This document shows, one piece after another, positions 1 through 8,707 of a DNA stretch of 34,990 nt (within the stretch, counting starts at the first letter, position 1; each line of letters begins with the position of its first letter). The stretch lies in contig FZQV01000028.1 of assembly GCA_900199505.1 (NCBI GenBank), positions 1 through 34,990 on the forward strand, in the 5' to 3' direction. The translations under genes were made by a program, and so were the position numbers. The notes under the pieces are model-generated. The model worked only from the letters and a program-made list of their open reading frames with translations, was not told the origin of the DNA and ran no database searches. Origin of the DNA: Ruaniaceae bacterium KH17 (GTDB taxonomy: Bacteria; Actinomycetota; Actinomycetes; Actinomycetales; Actinomycetaceae).

Positions 1-111
1 GCACGCTACCCCGGCACCACCCCATCCGGTGACTCCGGCGCCCGCATGGCCCCGTGAGAAGCGAGCATCCGCCGCATCATCCGGTAGCGCACGCTTCCCC
101 GGCACCACCCC
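1..111. repeat. 23-nt direct repeat, two copies
   Basis: Positions 1-23 and 89-111 carry the same 23-nt sequence, beginning GCACGCT and ending GGCACCACCCC, with one mismatch. The stretch between them also holds two copies of CATCCGGT. No gene is visible in 1-252 apart from this repeat, the palindrome at 165-220 and the promoter of the next gene. The window cuts the left copy at its first base, so the unit may be longer. Confidence 0.6.
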
Positions 112-164
112 CAGCCCTGATCCACTCCCCCCCGCCCCAAACCCCGGCCACGCACCACGCCCCT

Positions 165-220
165 GTTGTGGAGCGTGTGGCCGTCTAAAGCGCCGCGTAG
201 AAGGGCGTACGCTCCACAAC
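165..220. repeat. Palindromic repeat family A, copy 1
   Basis: Perfect 12-bp arms GTTGTGGAGCGT (165-176) and ACGCTCCACAAC (209-220). The inner part of the stem continues imperfectly (9 of the next 11 positions pair if G-U is allowed on the + strand transcript) around a loop of about 10 nt. Related copies lie at 1297-1349 and 33454-33505. It ends 21 nt before the putative -10 box of the phosphotransferase-like gene. Confidence 0.85.
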
Positions 221-240
221 CGTCACACCGTGACTCCCCG

Positions 241-252
241 TAGGATCGACGC
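241..252 (+). promoter_or_regulatory. Putative leaderless -10 box for the phosphotransferase-like gene
   Basis: TAGGAT (241-246) is followed by 6 nt and then the ATG at 253. This is the spacing expected if transcription begins at the A of the start codon. No Shine-Dalgarno sequence is seen. The same arrangement recurs at five or six other genes in the window. Confidence 0.55.
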
Positions 253-1185
253 ATGGCCCGGATGACGTGGGATGCACTGCCGCCGCCGTTGCGCACGCAG
301 ATCGGCGGGGCTCTCGATAGCCCCGTCACCACGACTGAAAGCCAGCAGGAAGGCTGGTCGCCAGGATCTGCAGATCGAGTCCGCGCTGCGTCCGGGAGGC
401 GCGCATTTGTGAAGGCACTCGCGCGTTCACACAACCCGTTCGGCTTCGAACTGCACACGCGGGAGGCCGGGAATATGGCGTTATTGCCGTCGAGTGTGCG
501 GGCACCGCAGCTGATCGAGACGATCCACTATGCGGATTCTGATGACTGGATCGCGCTCGTCCTTGAGGATGTCGACGGCGATCACCCGGGCGGCGCCGCC
601 GAAGCCACTCATGCTCCTGCAGTCTTGGACGCACTGATGACGCTTCGATCTGATCCAGGCACTGCCAACCAGTTCCCTCCACTGGCGCACACCTATCGCA
701 GCAGCTACGCGGTGTGGGAACGACTACTGAGCGTCGGCCTACCCGAGGCTCTCCCAGCCGAGGTCCTCGCCGATGCACATCGGTGTGCCGCCGCCGCAAC
801 TGGCGTGGGCGCGGTACTCACGGGCGGCGATCTCGTCCACGGAGATTGCCGCGCAGACAACCTGTTGATCGATGCCGCCGGTGCTGTCTGGCTCATCGAC
901 TGGCCGTGGGCGGCGCGCGGTCCACGCTGGTTCGATGGGCTCACGTACCTGCTCGACACCCAATTCCGAGGGACGGGCGTCGATGCCGATTCCCTCATCG
1001 AGTCTCACCCGCTGTTCGCCGAAAGCACGCCCGAGCGCATCGATACCGTGCTCGCGTGGATTGCTGGCGTCCATATCGAGAACTCGACACGTCCCGCGCC
1101 ACCGAACATGCCCGGGCTCCGTGACTTCCAGCGCCGCCAGGGCATCGCGGCCGCCCACTGGTTCCACTCGCGCCAGAACGCGTGA
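253..1185 (+). CDS. Phosphotransferase-like protein (APH/choline kinase family)
   Basis: A 310-residue protein of the aminoglycoside phosphotransferase/choline kinase-like fold. The catalytic loop is visible as HGDCRADN, with His196, the presumed catalytic Asp198 and Asn203; the metal-binding aspartate lies in the following IDWPW segment at Asp216. Family members transfer the gamma-phosphate of a nucleoside triphosphate to an aminoglycoside, macrolide, or small metabolite; the substrate cannot be told from sequence, and many actinobacterial members do not confer resistance. The ATG at 253 is chosen because a TAGGAT box sits 6 nt upstream. The gene stands alone, flanked on both sides by copies of palindromic repeat family A, and its last 22 nt have a diverged duplicate 79 bp downstream. 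Cytosolic, no signal peptide. Family is confident, function is not. Confidence 0.8.
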   Translation: MARMTWDALPPPLRTQIGGALDSPVTTTESQQEGWSPGSADRVRAASGRRAFVKALARSHNPFGFELHTREAGNMALLPSSVRAPQLIETIHYADSDDWIALVLEDVDGDHPGGAAEATHAPAVLDALMTLRSDPGTANQFPPLAHTYRSSYAVWERLLSVGLPEALPAEVLADAHRCAAAATGVGAVLTGGDLVHGDCRADNLLIDAAGAVWLIDWPWAARGPRWFDGLTYLLDTQFRGTGVDADSLIESHPLFAESTPERIDTVLAWIAGVHIENSTRPAPPNMPGLRDFQRRQGIAAAHWFHSRQNA

Positions 1186-1269
1186 CCCGCCCCCCTCCCA
1201 CCGCCTCCTCACGCGGCGGCACGTCTATCCCGCGCGGTTTCACGACACGCGCCGGAACGCCTGACACGC
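1169..1269. repeat. Short duplication of the gene 3' end
   Basis: Positions 1169-1190, spanning the stop codon of the phosphotransferase-like gene, recur at 1248-1269 with 19 of 22 identities. It looks like an old short tandem duplication; the second copy is not part of a gene. Confidence 0.45.
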
Positions 1270-1296
1270 GCGGTTCCGGGCCTCCACTCACGCGTC

Positions 1297-1349
1297 ATGG
1301 AGCGTGTAGCCGCCTAACCGGCCATTTAGAGAGCCGTACGCTCCACAAC
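1297..1349. repeat. Palindromic repeat family A, copy 2
   Basis: Perfect arms TGGAGCGT (1298-1305) and ACGCTCCA (1338-1345), with an inner stem more degenerate than in the other two copies. The right side extends to CACAAC as in copy 1. It lies downstream of the phosphotransferase-like gene and in the same orientation as copy 1, so the two copies bracket that gene. Confidence 0.75.
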
Positions 1350-1425
1350 CACGGCATCGGAACGTCGCGCACGCACACACGCCCACCGGCGGGGGCAGCT
1401 CAATGCTGCCGAAACATTCGGGCGT

Positions 1426-1437
1426 TAGTGTGTGGGC
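1426..1437 (+). promoter_or_regulatory. Putative leaderless -10 box for dapD
   Basis: TAGTGT (1426-1431) lies 6 nt before the ATG at 1438. This favours ATG 1438 over GTG 1432, which would fall inside the promoter spacer. No clear -35 hexamer is seen. Confidence 0.5.
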
Positions 1438-2316
1438 ATGATGATTTCAGGCGTCGGGCTGGCGCATATCGCTGGCGAGCAGGTCCTTGACGTCTGGTAC
1501 CCACGCCCGACGGCGTCCTCCCACCCCGTGCGAATCGCCTTCCCTGAGCAGCCCGCGCCGTCGGGCAGTGTGCACACCGCCCAGGTGGCCCTCACGATCG
1601 ACACCGAGGCCGCACCCACCACCACCGAGGACGCATACCTGCGCCTGCACGCCCTCTCGCACCGGCTCGTGAGGCCGAATGAGATCAACCTGGATGGCAT
1701 CTTTGCGGTACTGCCGAACGTCGCGTGGACCTCCCGCGGCCCGCTGCGCCCCGAGGACGTGGAGGCCGAGCGCTTCCGCGGCCCGCTCACGGTGTTCGGC
1801 GTGGACAAGTTCCCGCGCATGGTGGACTACGTCATTCCCGACGGCGTTCGCATCGCCGACGCCGACCGCGTGCGCCTCGGCGCGCACCTCGCCCACGGCA
1901 CCACCGTGATGCACGAGGGCTTCGTGAACTTCAACGCCGGCACGCTCGGCACCTCGATGGTGGAAGGCCGAATCTCGCAGGGCGTAACTGTGGGTAATGG
2001 CTCCGATATCGGCGGGGGCGCCTCGATCATGGGCACCCTCTCCGGCGGCGGTAAGGAGCGCATCTCGATCGGCGAGCGCAGCCTGCTCGGCGCGAACTCG
2101 GGCCTCGGAATCGCGCTCGGTGACGACTGCGTGGTCGAAGCCGGGCTCTACCTCACCGCCGGCACGAAACTCACGTGGGAGAGCGCCGTCATCTCCGCGC
2201 GGGACCTCTCCGGCGCCTCAGGAATCCTGTTCCGCCGCCACTCGCAGACCGGAGCGGTCCAGGCGATCCGGCGCACGGGCGTGGGGATCGAACTCAACTC
2301 GGCCCTGCACGCGTAG
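1438..2316 (+). CDS. dapD: 2,3,4,5-tetrahydropyridine-2,6-dicarboxylate N-succinyltransferase
   Basis: A 292-residue enzyme that transfers succinyl from succinyl-CoA to tetrahydrodipicolinate, the first step of the succinylase branch to meso-diaminopimelate and lysine. The N-terminal half has the [19 protein letters not shown] segment characteristic of the actinobacterial form. The C-terminal half is a left-handed beta-helix of hexapeptide repeats with [18 protein letters not shown] near the active site. Start choice rests on the TAGTGT box 6 nt upstream; ATG 1441 is also possible. Its stop codon (2314-2316) forms part of the putative -10 box of the next gene. The partner aminotransferase dapC is encoded about 4.5 kb away on the other strand. 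Cytosolic, expected to act as a trimer. Confidence 0.95.
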   Translation: MMISGVGLAHIAGEQVLDVWYPRPTASSHPVRIAFPEQPAPSGSVHTAQVALTIDTEAAPTTTEDAYLRLHALSHRLVRPNEINLDGIFAVLPNVAWTSRGPLRPEDVEAERFRGPLTVFGVDKFPRMVDYVIPDGVRIADADRVRLGAHLAHGTTVMHEGFVNFNAGTLGTSMVEGRISQGVTVGNGSDIGGGASIMGTLSGGGKERISIGERSLLGANSGLGIALGDDCVVEAGLYLTAGTKLTWESAVISARDLSGASGILFRRHSQTGAVQAIRRTGVGIELNSALHA

Positions 2317-2326
2317 ACTCTCCGGA
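2314..2326 (+). promoter_or_regulatory. Putative leaderless -10 box overlapping the dapD stop
   Basis: TAGACT (2314-2319) uses the dapD stop codon TAG and is followed by 7 nt before GTG 2327. The only purine-rich run (GGAG, 2324-2327) overlaps the start codon itself and cannot act as a ribosome-binding site. Confidence 0.45.
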
Positions 2327-3172
2327 GTGCGCACGATTGTCCGAGGGCTCCTCAGCCTGCTGATCCTGATCGCGATCTTCGCCGCCGCCACGTGGGGCGT
2401 GGTCGCGTTCCTCAACGGCCGTGACAAGGTCCCCGCCACCAACTCCTGCACCGCCGTGCTCCCGGACGGCTCCAGCTTCGCCCTCACCGCCGAGCAGGCG
2501 GATAATGCCGCCCTCATTGCGGCGATCTCGGCCCAGCGCGTGATGCCCGCGCGCGCCGCGACGATCGCGCTCGCCACGGCCATGCAGGAGTCCTCCCTGC
2601 GCAACATCGACTACGGCGATCGCGATTCACTCGGCCTCTTCCAGCAGCGGCCATCCACCGGTTGGGGCACCGAGGAGCAGATCATGGACCCGGTCTATTC
2701 CACCAACGCTTTCTACGATCAGCTCGCTCACCTCGACGGCTACGAGGACATGGAGATCACCGTGGCCGCGCAGCGCATCCAGCTCTCCGCGTACCCCGAT
2801 CATTACGCCCAGCACGAGCACGTGGCCCGCGCCTTCGCCTCCGCGCTACGAGGTCATTCCACGGCTGCGCTCACGTGCGATCTCGATACGGCCGACGGCG
2901 ATCTGGGCGCCTTCCTGGATCGGCTCGAGCGGGACTTTGGTTCCCAGGCATCCGAGACCGACGGCGACGAACTCGTGGTCGATGCCGCGGCCGTGCTCCC
3001 CGATTATGAGACCGCAATCGCCGACTGGACGATCGGGCAGTGGGCCGTGGCGACGGCGTCGGTCACGGGAATCGAGGGCGTGCGCGTGGGTGATCAGGAG
3101 TGGGTGCGCGGCACGCGCGCCTGGGTCGCGGCGGAGTCCCCCGCCCCTGAGGGTTCCGTCATCGTCTGGTGA
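2327..3172 (+). CDS. Membrane-anchored lysozyme-like protein, conserved in actinobacteria
   Basis: A 281-residue protein with one N-terminal membrane segment (about residues 6-26, LLSLLILIAIFAAATWGVV) followed by an extracytoplasmic region starting near a cysteine (NSCTAVLPDG). The core ALATAMQESSLRNIDYGDRD followed by SLGLFQQRPSTGWG resembles a goose-type lysozyme/lytic transglycosylase fold: a helix carrying the glutamate of AMQES, then the GLFQQRP segment. I recognise this as a widespread actinobacterial family with no established function, sometimes misannotated as a heavy-metal transporter. Muralytic activity is inference. It follows dapD by 10 nt, so both may be expressed together. The GTG start is the first codon that keeps the whole membrane segment. 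Confidence 0.75.
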   Translation: MRTIVRGLLSLLILIAIFAAATWGVVAFLNGRDKVPATNSCTAVLPDGSSFALTAEQADNAALIAAISAQRVMPARAATIALATAMQESSLRNIDYGDRDSLGLFQQRPSTGWGTEEQIMDPVYSTNAFYDQLAHLDGYEDMEITVAAQRIQLSAYPDHYAQHEHVARAFASALRGHSTAALTCDLDTADGDLGAFLDRLERDFGSQASETDGDELVVDAAAVLPDYETAIADWTIGQWAVATASVTGIEGVRVGDQEWVRGTRAWVAAESPAPEGSVIVW

Positions 3173-3223
3173 TCAGTTTTACCCGCGAGAAGCGCGCGTA
3201 GCCGCGCCCGTGAGTACGTCCCG

Positions 3224-3272
3224 ATCCTGGCACCTGGCGAACGCTATGCGGTCATGGACTGCCAAGATCACG
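3224..3272. repeat. Palindromic repeat family B, copy 1
   Basis: A 49-nt element with outer arms GATCCTGGCA (3223-3232) and TGCCAAGATC (3260-3269), 9 of 10 paired, and an inner GGCGAACGCT. The reverse complement of 33226-33274 aligns without gaps at 39 of 49 positions. It lies 51 nt after the lysozyme-like gene. Confidence 0.8.
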
Positions 3273-3314
3273 ATCACCCGCAGCGACTCGACAGCACACA
3301 CGCGGACTAACGCC

Positions 3315-3347
3315 GTCGAGACGCGACTCCGCTACGCTCAACCAGCG
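3315..3347. repeat. Half copy of palindromic repeat family D
   Basis: The run GTCGAGACGCGACTCCG followed by CTACGCTCAACCAGCG matches the right arm of the element at 20747-20833. The stop codon of the ABC exporter (TCA on the + strand, 3338-3340) lies inside it. Confidence 0.6.
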
Positions 3348-5116
3348 ATTGCACCGGTTTGGACGTTCCAGAGGGAGGCGTACGTGCCCTCGCGCGCCAC
3401 GAGCTCGTCGTGCGTGCCGGCCTCCACAATCCGCCCGTGATCGAGCACCCAGATCCGATCAGCATGCCGAACTGTCGAGAGCCGGTGCGCCACCACGAGC
3501 GCGGTGCAGTTCTTCGTGGCCACGCGGAGTGAACGCTGAATGGCAGCCTCGGTTTCGTTATCCACTGCGCTTGTCGCCTCGTCCAGCACGAGCACGGCGG
3601 GCTCGCGCAGGAGCGCCCGCGCGAGGGCGAGCCGCTGGCGCTGTCCGCCCGAGAGCGTCACGCCACGCTCGCCGACCCAGGTCTCGAGCCCGTCGGGAAG
3701 CTCGTCGATGAAGTCCAGCGCGGCGGCTGCCTCGGCAGCGGCGCGGATCTGCTCGGTGGTCGCGTCCGGGCGTCCGTATGCAATGTTCTCGGCAACGGTC
3801 CCGGCGAACATGAACACGTCTTGCGACACATACCCGGTGGAACCACGCAACGAGTCCCAATCGAGATCCCGAATGTTCTGGCCGTCGAGCAGGATCTCGC
3901 CGCCGCGCGGATCGTCGAATCGCAGCACGAGCCGCAAGAGCGAGGACTTCCCGGCGCCGGTCGCGCCGATCACCGCGTGCGTCTCCCCCGCCGGAATGAC
4001 CATGTCGATCCCGTGCAGCACGTCCGGCGCCTCGCCGTATCCGGCCCGCACCCCGCGCAGTTCGATCCGCCCGCGCACGGGGCGTTCCAGCGACTCCGTT
4101 CCCGCGGGCACCCGAATCGGCACCTCAAGTAGAAGCAGAATGCGCCGGGCCGAGGCACGCCCACGCTGGTAGAGATCCAGCACTTCGGCCACGCGCGTGA
4201 GCGGCCATAGCAGCCGCTGGGTCATGAACACTAGCACCGAGTACAGGCCGATCTCGAGGTTGCCATCAAGCACCGCCCAGCCGCCGAGGAGTAGCGTGCA
4301 GGTGAATCCGGCGAGGATCGCCATCCGCACTAGCGGCACGAACGCCGCCGAGGTCCGGATCGCCGTCGTGTTGGCCTCCCGATACGCGTCCGAGACCTGC
4401 TCGATCCGTTGCCGCTCGCGAGCTTCGGCCGTGAACGCCTTGATTGTGCTGATGCCCGCCAGGTTCGCGGAGAGCGCGCTGGACAGATCGGCGACGGCGG
4501 TCCGCACACCTTGGTAGAGCGGGGTGAGCCGACGCTGGAAGTACAGCGAGCCGATGATGATGATCGGGATCGGCAAGAAGGCGAGCACGAAGAGCTGCAC
4601 GGACGACGCCGCGAAAATGATCCCCACCAGGATCACGTTGAGCACCGTCTGGATGATCGCCGGAGCGCCTGCGTCGAGGAAGCGCTCGAGTTGGTTGACG
4701 TCGTCGTTCAGGGCCGCCAGCGTGTCACCCGAGGAGCGCGCCTCGTGCCACGACATGTCGAGGTGCTGGGCGTGATCGTAGGCCTCGACCCGCAGATCGT
4801 GCTCCACACCCTGCGCGAGCGACCGCCACATCACGTCCGCCACGTACTGCGAGGCCGATTCGATGATCCAGACCACCACGTTGATCACGGCCAGCCAGGC
4901 CAGCTGGGCGTAGCGGGACTCGACGCCGAGCATCGTGGCAACGAAGGAGTCGTCCTCACGCACGACGACGTCCACCGCGGCACCGATCAACAGCTCGGGC
5001 ATCACATCAGCCACCTTGTTCACGGTGGACATCGTGAACGCGCCGATCAAGCGTCCGCGGTAGCGGCGGTGCCGGTCCCAGAGGGCGCAAAGAGGACGAT
5101 CTGCAGGGGATGTCAT
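3338..5116 (-). CDS. ABC exporter, fused membrane and ATPase domains
   Basis: A 592-residue half-transporter of the MsbA/multidrug type. A six-helix membrane domain (about residues 20-310) precedes a nucleotide-binding domain with Walker A GATGAGKS (384-391), signature LSGGQ (488-492), Walker B VLVLDEATS and the switch histidine in VVAHRLS. All catalytic motifs are intact, so it can work as a homodimer. Substrate unknown; there is no partner half-transporter next to it. Start: ATG 5116 is preceded by TAGGCT with 7 nt spacing, a leaderless arrangement; further-upstream starts would run through this box. It is transcribed away from gltA after that gene's terminator. Its stop codon is embedded in a repeat element. 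Confidence 0.9.
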   Translation of the reverse strand: MTSPADRPLCALWDRHRRYRGRLIGAFTMSTVNKVADVMPELLIGAAVDVVVREDDSFVATMLGVESRYAQLAWLAVINVVVWIIESASQYVADVMWRSLAQGVEHDLRVEAYDHAQHLDMSWHEARSSGDTLAALNDDVNQLERFLDAGAPAIIQTVLNVILVGIIFAASSVQLFVLAFLPIPIIIIGSLYFQRRLTPLYQGVRTAVADLSSALSANLAGISTIKAFTAEARERQRIEQVSDAYREANTTAIRTSAAFVPLVRMAILAGFTCTLLLGGWAVLDGNLEIGLYSVLVFMTQRLLWPLTRVAEVLDLYQRGRASARRILLLLEVPIRVPAGTESLERPVRGRIELRGVRAGYGEAPDVLHGIDMVIPAGETHAVIGATGAGKSSLLRLVLRFDDPRGGEILLDGQNIRDLDWDSLRGSTGYVSQDVFMFAGTVAENIAYGRPDATTEQIRAAAEAAAALDFIDELPDGLETWVGERGVTLSGGQRQRLALARALLREPAVLVLDEATSAVDNETEAAIQRSLRVATKNCTALVVAHRLSTVRHADRIWVLDHGRIVEAGTHDELVAREGTYASLWNVQTGAIAG

Positions 5117-5129
5117 GCGCGCAAGCCTA
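5117..5129 (-). promoter_or_regulatory. Putative leaderless -10 box for the ABC exporter
   Basis: On the minus strand TAGGCT (5129-5124) is followed by 7 nt and the ATG at 5116. No Shine-Dalgarno sequence precedes this ATG. Confidence 0.5.
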
Positions 5130-5294
5130 AGCGCCGAGGCTCCCCTGCTCATACCCTGCTCGCTAACTGGGCGCACGCGAACGACTCGTGCATGAAACCG
5201 GCGCAACCCACGAGAATGCACATCCCCAGCCGTCGCCGTGCGCACACCGGCGCGGTGCAAGTCGCCCGCGGCAGAAAGCAGTACCACCCCCCAG

Positions 5295-5318
5295 CCTTCG
5301 CCCGTTTACGGACGAAGG
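5295..5318. repeat. Small hairpin between gltA and the exporter
   Basis: CCTTCG (5295-5300) and CGAAGG (5313-5318) pair, extended by CCG/CGG inside with a one-base bulge. It lies downstream of the main gltA terminator and may be a secondary or reverse-direction stop, or nothing. Confidence 0.35.
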
Positions 5319-5348
5319 CGTCTCGACTTCGTCCCGCTCCGTGGGCGC

Positions 5349-5383
5349 GAGAGGGCGGGGCCGGATTCCGGCCCCGCCCTCTC
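5349..5383 (-). terminator. gltA terminator hairpin
   Basis: A perfect 16-bp GC-rich stem (5349-5364 with 5368-5383) around a 3-nt loop, starting 16 nt after the gltA stop codon. There is no following T-run on the minus strand, as is common for actinobacterial intrinsic terminators. Confidence 0.8.
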
Positions 5384-5399
5384 AGCAACTCTCAGAGAG

Positions 5400-6722
<1,323 letters not shown>

Positions 6723-6762
6723 AAAGGCCGTCCTTCGTCTTTGGCGGAAATATGTCCTCAGC

Positions 6763-7896
6763 CTATGCCAAAGGTCCCGGTTTCGCCTCCCGCAATCGTG
6801 TGATTGCGGCATCAATTCGCTCGTCGGTCGCCGAGAGGGCGATCCGCACGAAGCCGTTCCCGGCGGCGCCGTAGAACGTGCCGGGGGCCACGAGGATTCC
6901 GAGTTCGGCGAGCGCGTTCACGGTCTCCATCGAGGGCCGTTCGGCGTGCGCCCACAGGTACAGCCCGGCGTCCGTGCGCGGATCGAGCGTCAACCCATAC
7001 TGCCCGACGGCGTTCGCCAACCTCTCCCGACGGCGGCGGTACCGCTCGCGCTGCTCGGCCACGTGGGCATCGTCGCGCAGAGCAACGGTCATGGCGGCCT
7101 GCACGGGACCGGGCGGAAGCATTCCGGCGTGCTTGCGCACCTCGCGGATCTGCGCGATCAACTGCGCGTCGCCGCCGATCAGCGCCGCCCTGTAGCCGGC
7201 CAGGTTCGACTGCTTGGAGAGCGAGTACGCCACGAGCAGTCCCGTGTTGTCGCCGCCCGTCACGCGCGGGTCGAGGAGCGACGGCACGCCCTCGCTCGCC
7301 CACGGCTCGGCCCAGGCCAGTTCGGCGTAGCACTCGTCCGAGGCCACGACCACGCCGCGCGGGCGCGCCCACTCAACCACGGCACGTAGCTGATCGGTTC
7401 CGAGCACATGCCCGTGCGGGTTGCCCGGGGAGTTGAGCCACACCAAACGGGTGCTCTCTGGCCAGCTGGAGGGATCGTCGTCGGACGGGAATGGCGTCGC
7501 ACCGGCCAGGCGGGCGCCCACATCGTAGGTGGGATACGCGGTGGCGGGATGGACCACGACGTCGCCCTCCCCCAGTTCGAGGAACGAGGGCAGGAGCGCC
7601 ACCAGTTCCTTCGAGCCGATCGTGGGGAGCACCTCGGCCTCGGTGAGCGTGACGCCGCGGCGCCGGGCGAACCACTCGACCATCGCGGTGCGCAGCTCAG
7701 GCGTGCCAATCGTGGCGGGGTACCCCGGGCTGTTGGAGGCCGCACTCAGGGCCTCGCGAACGCCGTCGGGAGTGGGATCAACGGGCGTGCCCACGGAGAG
7801 ATCAACGATCCCGTCCGGGTGCCGCCGCGCGCGGGCACCCGCCTCCGCGAGCGAGTCCCACGGGAAATCGGGCAGCGCCGAGGCGTGAAAGCCCAC
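6763..7896 (-). CDS. dapC: Succinyldiaminopimelate aminotransferase
   Basis: A 377-residue fold-type I PLP aminotransferase that converts N-succinyl-2-amino-6-ketopimelate to N-succinyl-LL-diaminopimelate using glutamate, in the same pathway branch as DapD. The PLP lysine is Lys228 in SLSKQSNLAGYRAALIGG; the substrate/PLP segment NSPGNPHG and DECYAELAW are also visible. It begins with GTG only 3 nt after the fdxA stop codon, so it is very likely translated from the same message. The fdxA-dapC pair is a known actinobacterial arrangement (for example fdxC-dapC of Mycobacterium tuberculosis), which supports DapC over other class I aminotransferases. Confidence 0.92.
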   Translation of the reverse strand: MGFHASALPDFPWDSLAEAGARARRHPDGIVDLSVGTPVDPTPDGVREALSAASNSPGYPATIGTPELRTAMVEWFARRRGVTLTEAEVLPTIGSKELVALLPSFLELGEGDVVVHPATAYPTYDVGARLAGATPFPSDDDPSSWPESTRLVWLNSPGNPHGHVLGTDQLRAVVEWARPRGVVVASDECYAELAWAEPWASEGVPSLLDPRVTGGDNTGLLVAYSLSKQSNLAGYRAALIGGDAQLIAQIREVRKHAGMLPPGPVQAAMTVALRDDAHVAEQRERYRRRRERLANAVGQYGLTLDPRTDAGLYLWAHAERPSMETVNALAELGILVAPGTFYGAAGNGFVRIALSATDERIDAAITRLREAKPGPLA

Positions 7897-7899
7897 GGA

Positions 7900-8220
7900 C
7901 TAGCCGTTCTGCGGCGGGAGCTTGGCGACCAGCGGGTGATCGAAGTCGAGGACGCCCGTGCGCGAGGCGCCGCCGGGCGAGCCGATCTCATCGAAGTAGT
8001 GGACGTTGGCGTCGTAGTACTCGGACCACTCGGCCGGGACATCGTCCTCGTAGTAGATCGCCTCCACGGGGCACACGGGCTCGCAGGCACCGCAGTCCAC
8101 GCATTCATCCGGCTGGATGTAGAGCATCCGCGGGCCCTCGTAAATGCAATCGACGGGGCACTCGTCCACGCACGCGCGGTCCTTCACGTCCACACACGGC
8201 TGAGCGATGACGTACGTCAC
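7900..8220 (-). CDS. fdxA: 7Fe ferredoxin
   Basis: A 106-residue ferredoxin with two iron-sulfur centres. Cysteines 9, 17, 21, 25 precede a second set at 40, 43, 46 and 50 (CVDCGACEPVCP). The C-x7-C spacing of the first set is that of the [3Fe-4S]/[4Fe-4S] proteins of actinobacteria, close to mycobacterial FdxC. It would serve as a soluble low-potential electron carrier; its redox partner is not in this window. Start GTG 8220 has AAGGA 6 nt upstream. First gene of the fdxA-dapC-gltA run. Confidence 0.95.
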   Translation of the reverse strand: MTYVIAQPCVDVKDRACVDECPVDCIYEGPRMLYIQPDECVDCGACEPVCPVEAIYYEDDVPAEWSEYYDANVHYFDEIGSPGGASRTGVLDFDHPLVAKLPPQNG

Positions 8221-8251
8221 GAAAGGTCCTTACTCTTGAAGTCTGAAGATC

Positions 8252-8257
8252 ATTCTA
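8252..8257 (-). promoter_or_regulatory. Putative -10 box for fdxA-dapC-gltA
   Basis: TAGAAT on the minus strand (8257-8252), about 32 nt before the fdxA start codon, leaves room for a short leader with the ribosome-binding site. No good -35 hexamer is seen at the usual distance. Confidence 0.45.
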
Positions 8258-8354
8258 CGACTCTCGGCGCACGGACTCACGCCCCGCGCGCGCGACCTCT
8301 CCCACATGTGCCGCGCGTCCCGTGCCATCCGGCGCGCCGCCACATCCGGCCATT

Positions 8355-8374
8355 TGCCACTCACGTGAGTGGCA
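8355..8374. promoter_or_regulatory. 20-bp perfect palindrome, copy 1
   Basis: TGCCACTCACGTGAGTGGCA is a perfect 20-bp palindrome centred on CACGTG. It sits in a 27-nt repeat unit beginning GGCCATT (8348-8374). A second copy starts 52 bp downstream. It lies between the divergent fdxA and the small + strand gene, the position of an operator for either side. Confidence 0.7.
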
Positions 8375-8404
8375 GACGACCGGAATGAGAGAGTGAAGCG
8401 GCCA

Positions 8405-8428
8405 TTTGCCACTCACGTGAGTGGCAAA
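8405..8428. promoter_or_regulatory. 24-bp perfect palindrome, copy 2
   Basis: The same 20-bp palindrome, here extended to 24 bp because both flanks read TT and AA. It repeats the GGCCATT left flank (from 8400). It lies about 60 bp before the start codon of the 72-residue protein and about 150 bp before the fdxA -10 box. A hairpin function or a REP-type repeat are alternatives to an operator. Confidence 0.7.
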
Positions 8429-8488
8429 CGTACGAGCGGGGGCTTGGAGCCTGGGTGGCCGCGCGGGCGGATCTGGGAGAATGGGTGC

Positions 8489-8707
8489 ATGGACAAACCG
8501 CAGTTGCCCTGGATGGCGTGGCAGCCCGGCGAGCGCGTGGTGGTGCGTTTTCGGGACGACGACGGCCGGCCGACTGACGCTCTCGGCACCCTTCTCGAGG
8601 TGGCCCCGGACCACGTGACGGTTCAGACGAAGCGCGGCGACGTCGTCGTCCATGCGCGGACGATGATCACCGGCAAGAAAGTCCCGCCCCCGCCAACGTT
8701 CCGCTGA
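8489..8707 (+). CDS. Small SH3-like protein, 72 residues
   Basis: A 72-residue soluble protein, rich in Val, Asp and Arg, with a pattern of short beta strands: WQPGERVVVRFRDDDG, then LGTLLEV, VTVQTKRGDVVV and a closing GKKVPPPPTF. It resembles the SH3-like N-terminal domain found on actinobacterial GNAT acetyltransferases related to Rv0428c, but here it stands alone without the acetyltransferase domain. I rely on memory of that family. Start ATG 8489 has GGGAG 9 nt upstream and also a GAGAAT box 6 nt upstream, so it may be leaderless. Its stop codon touches the stop codon of the convergent VanW-family gene (8705-8707 and 8708-8710), with no room for a terminator between them. Confidence 0.75.
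   Translation: MDKPQLPWMAWQPGERVVVRFRDDDGRPTDALGTLLEVAPDHVTVQTKRGDVVVHARTMITGKKVPPPPTFR

Noticed and set aside
253-1185. Antibiotic-resistance gene
   Set aside because: Only the kinase fold is supported; nothing in the sequence shows that an antibiotic is the substrate.
5117-5287. Extra N-terminal codons for the ABC exporter
   Set aside because: The extension is not like the family and runs through the TAGGCT box that best explains the start at 5116.
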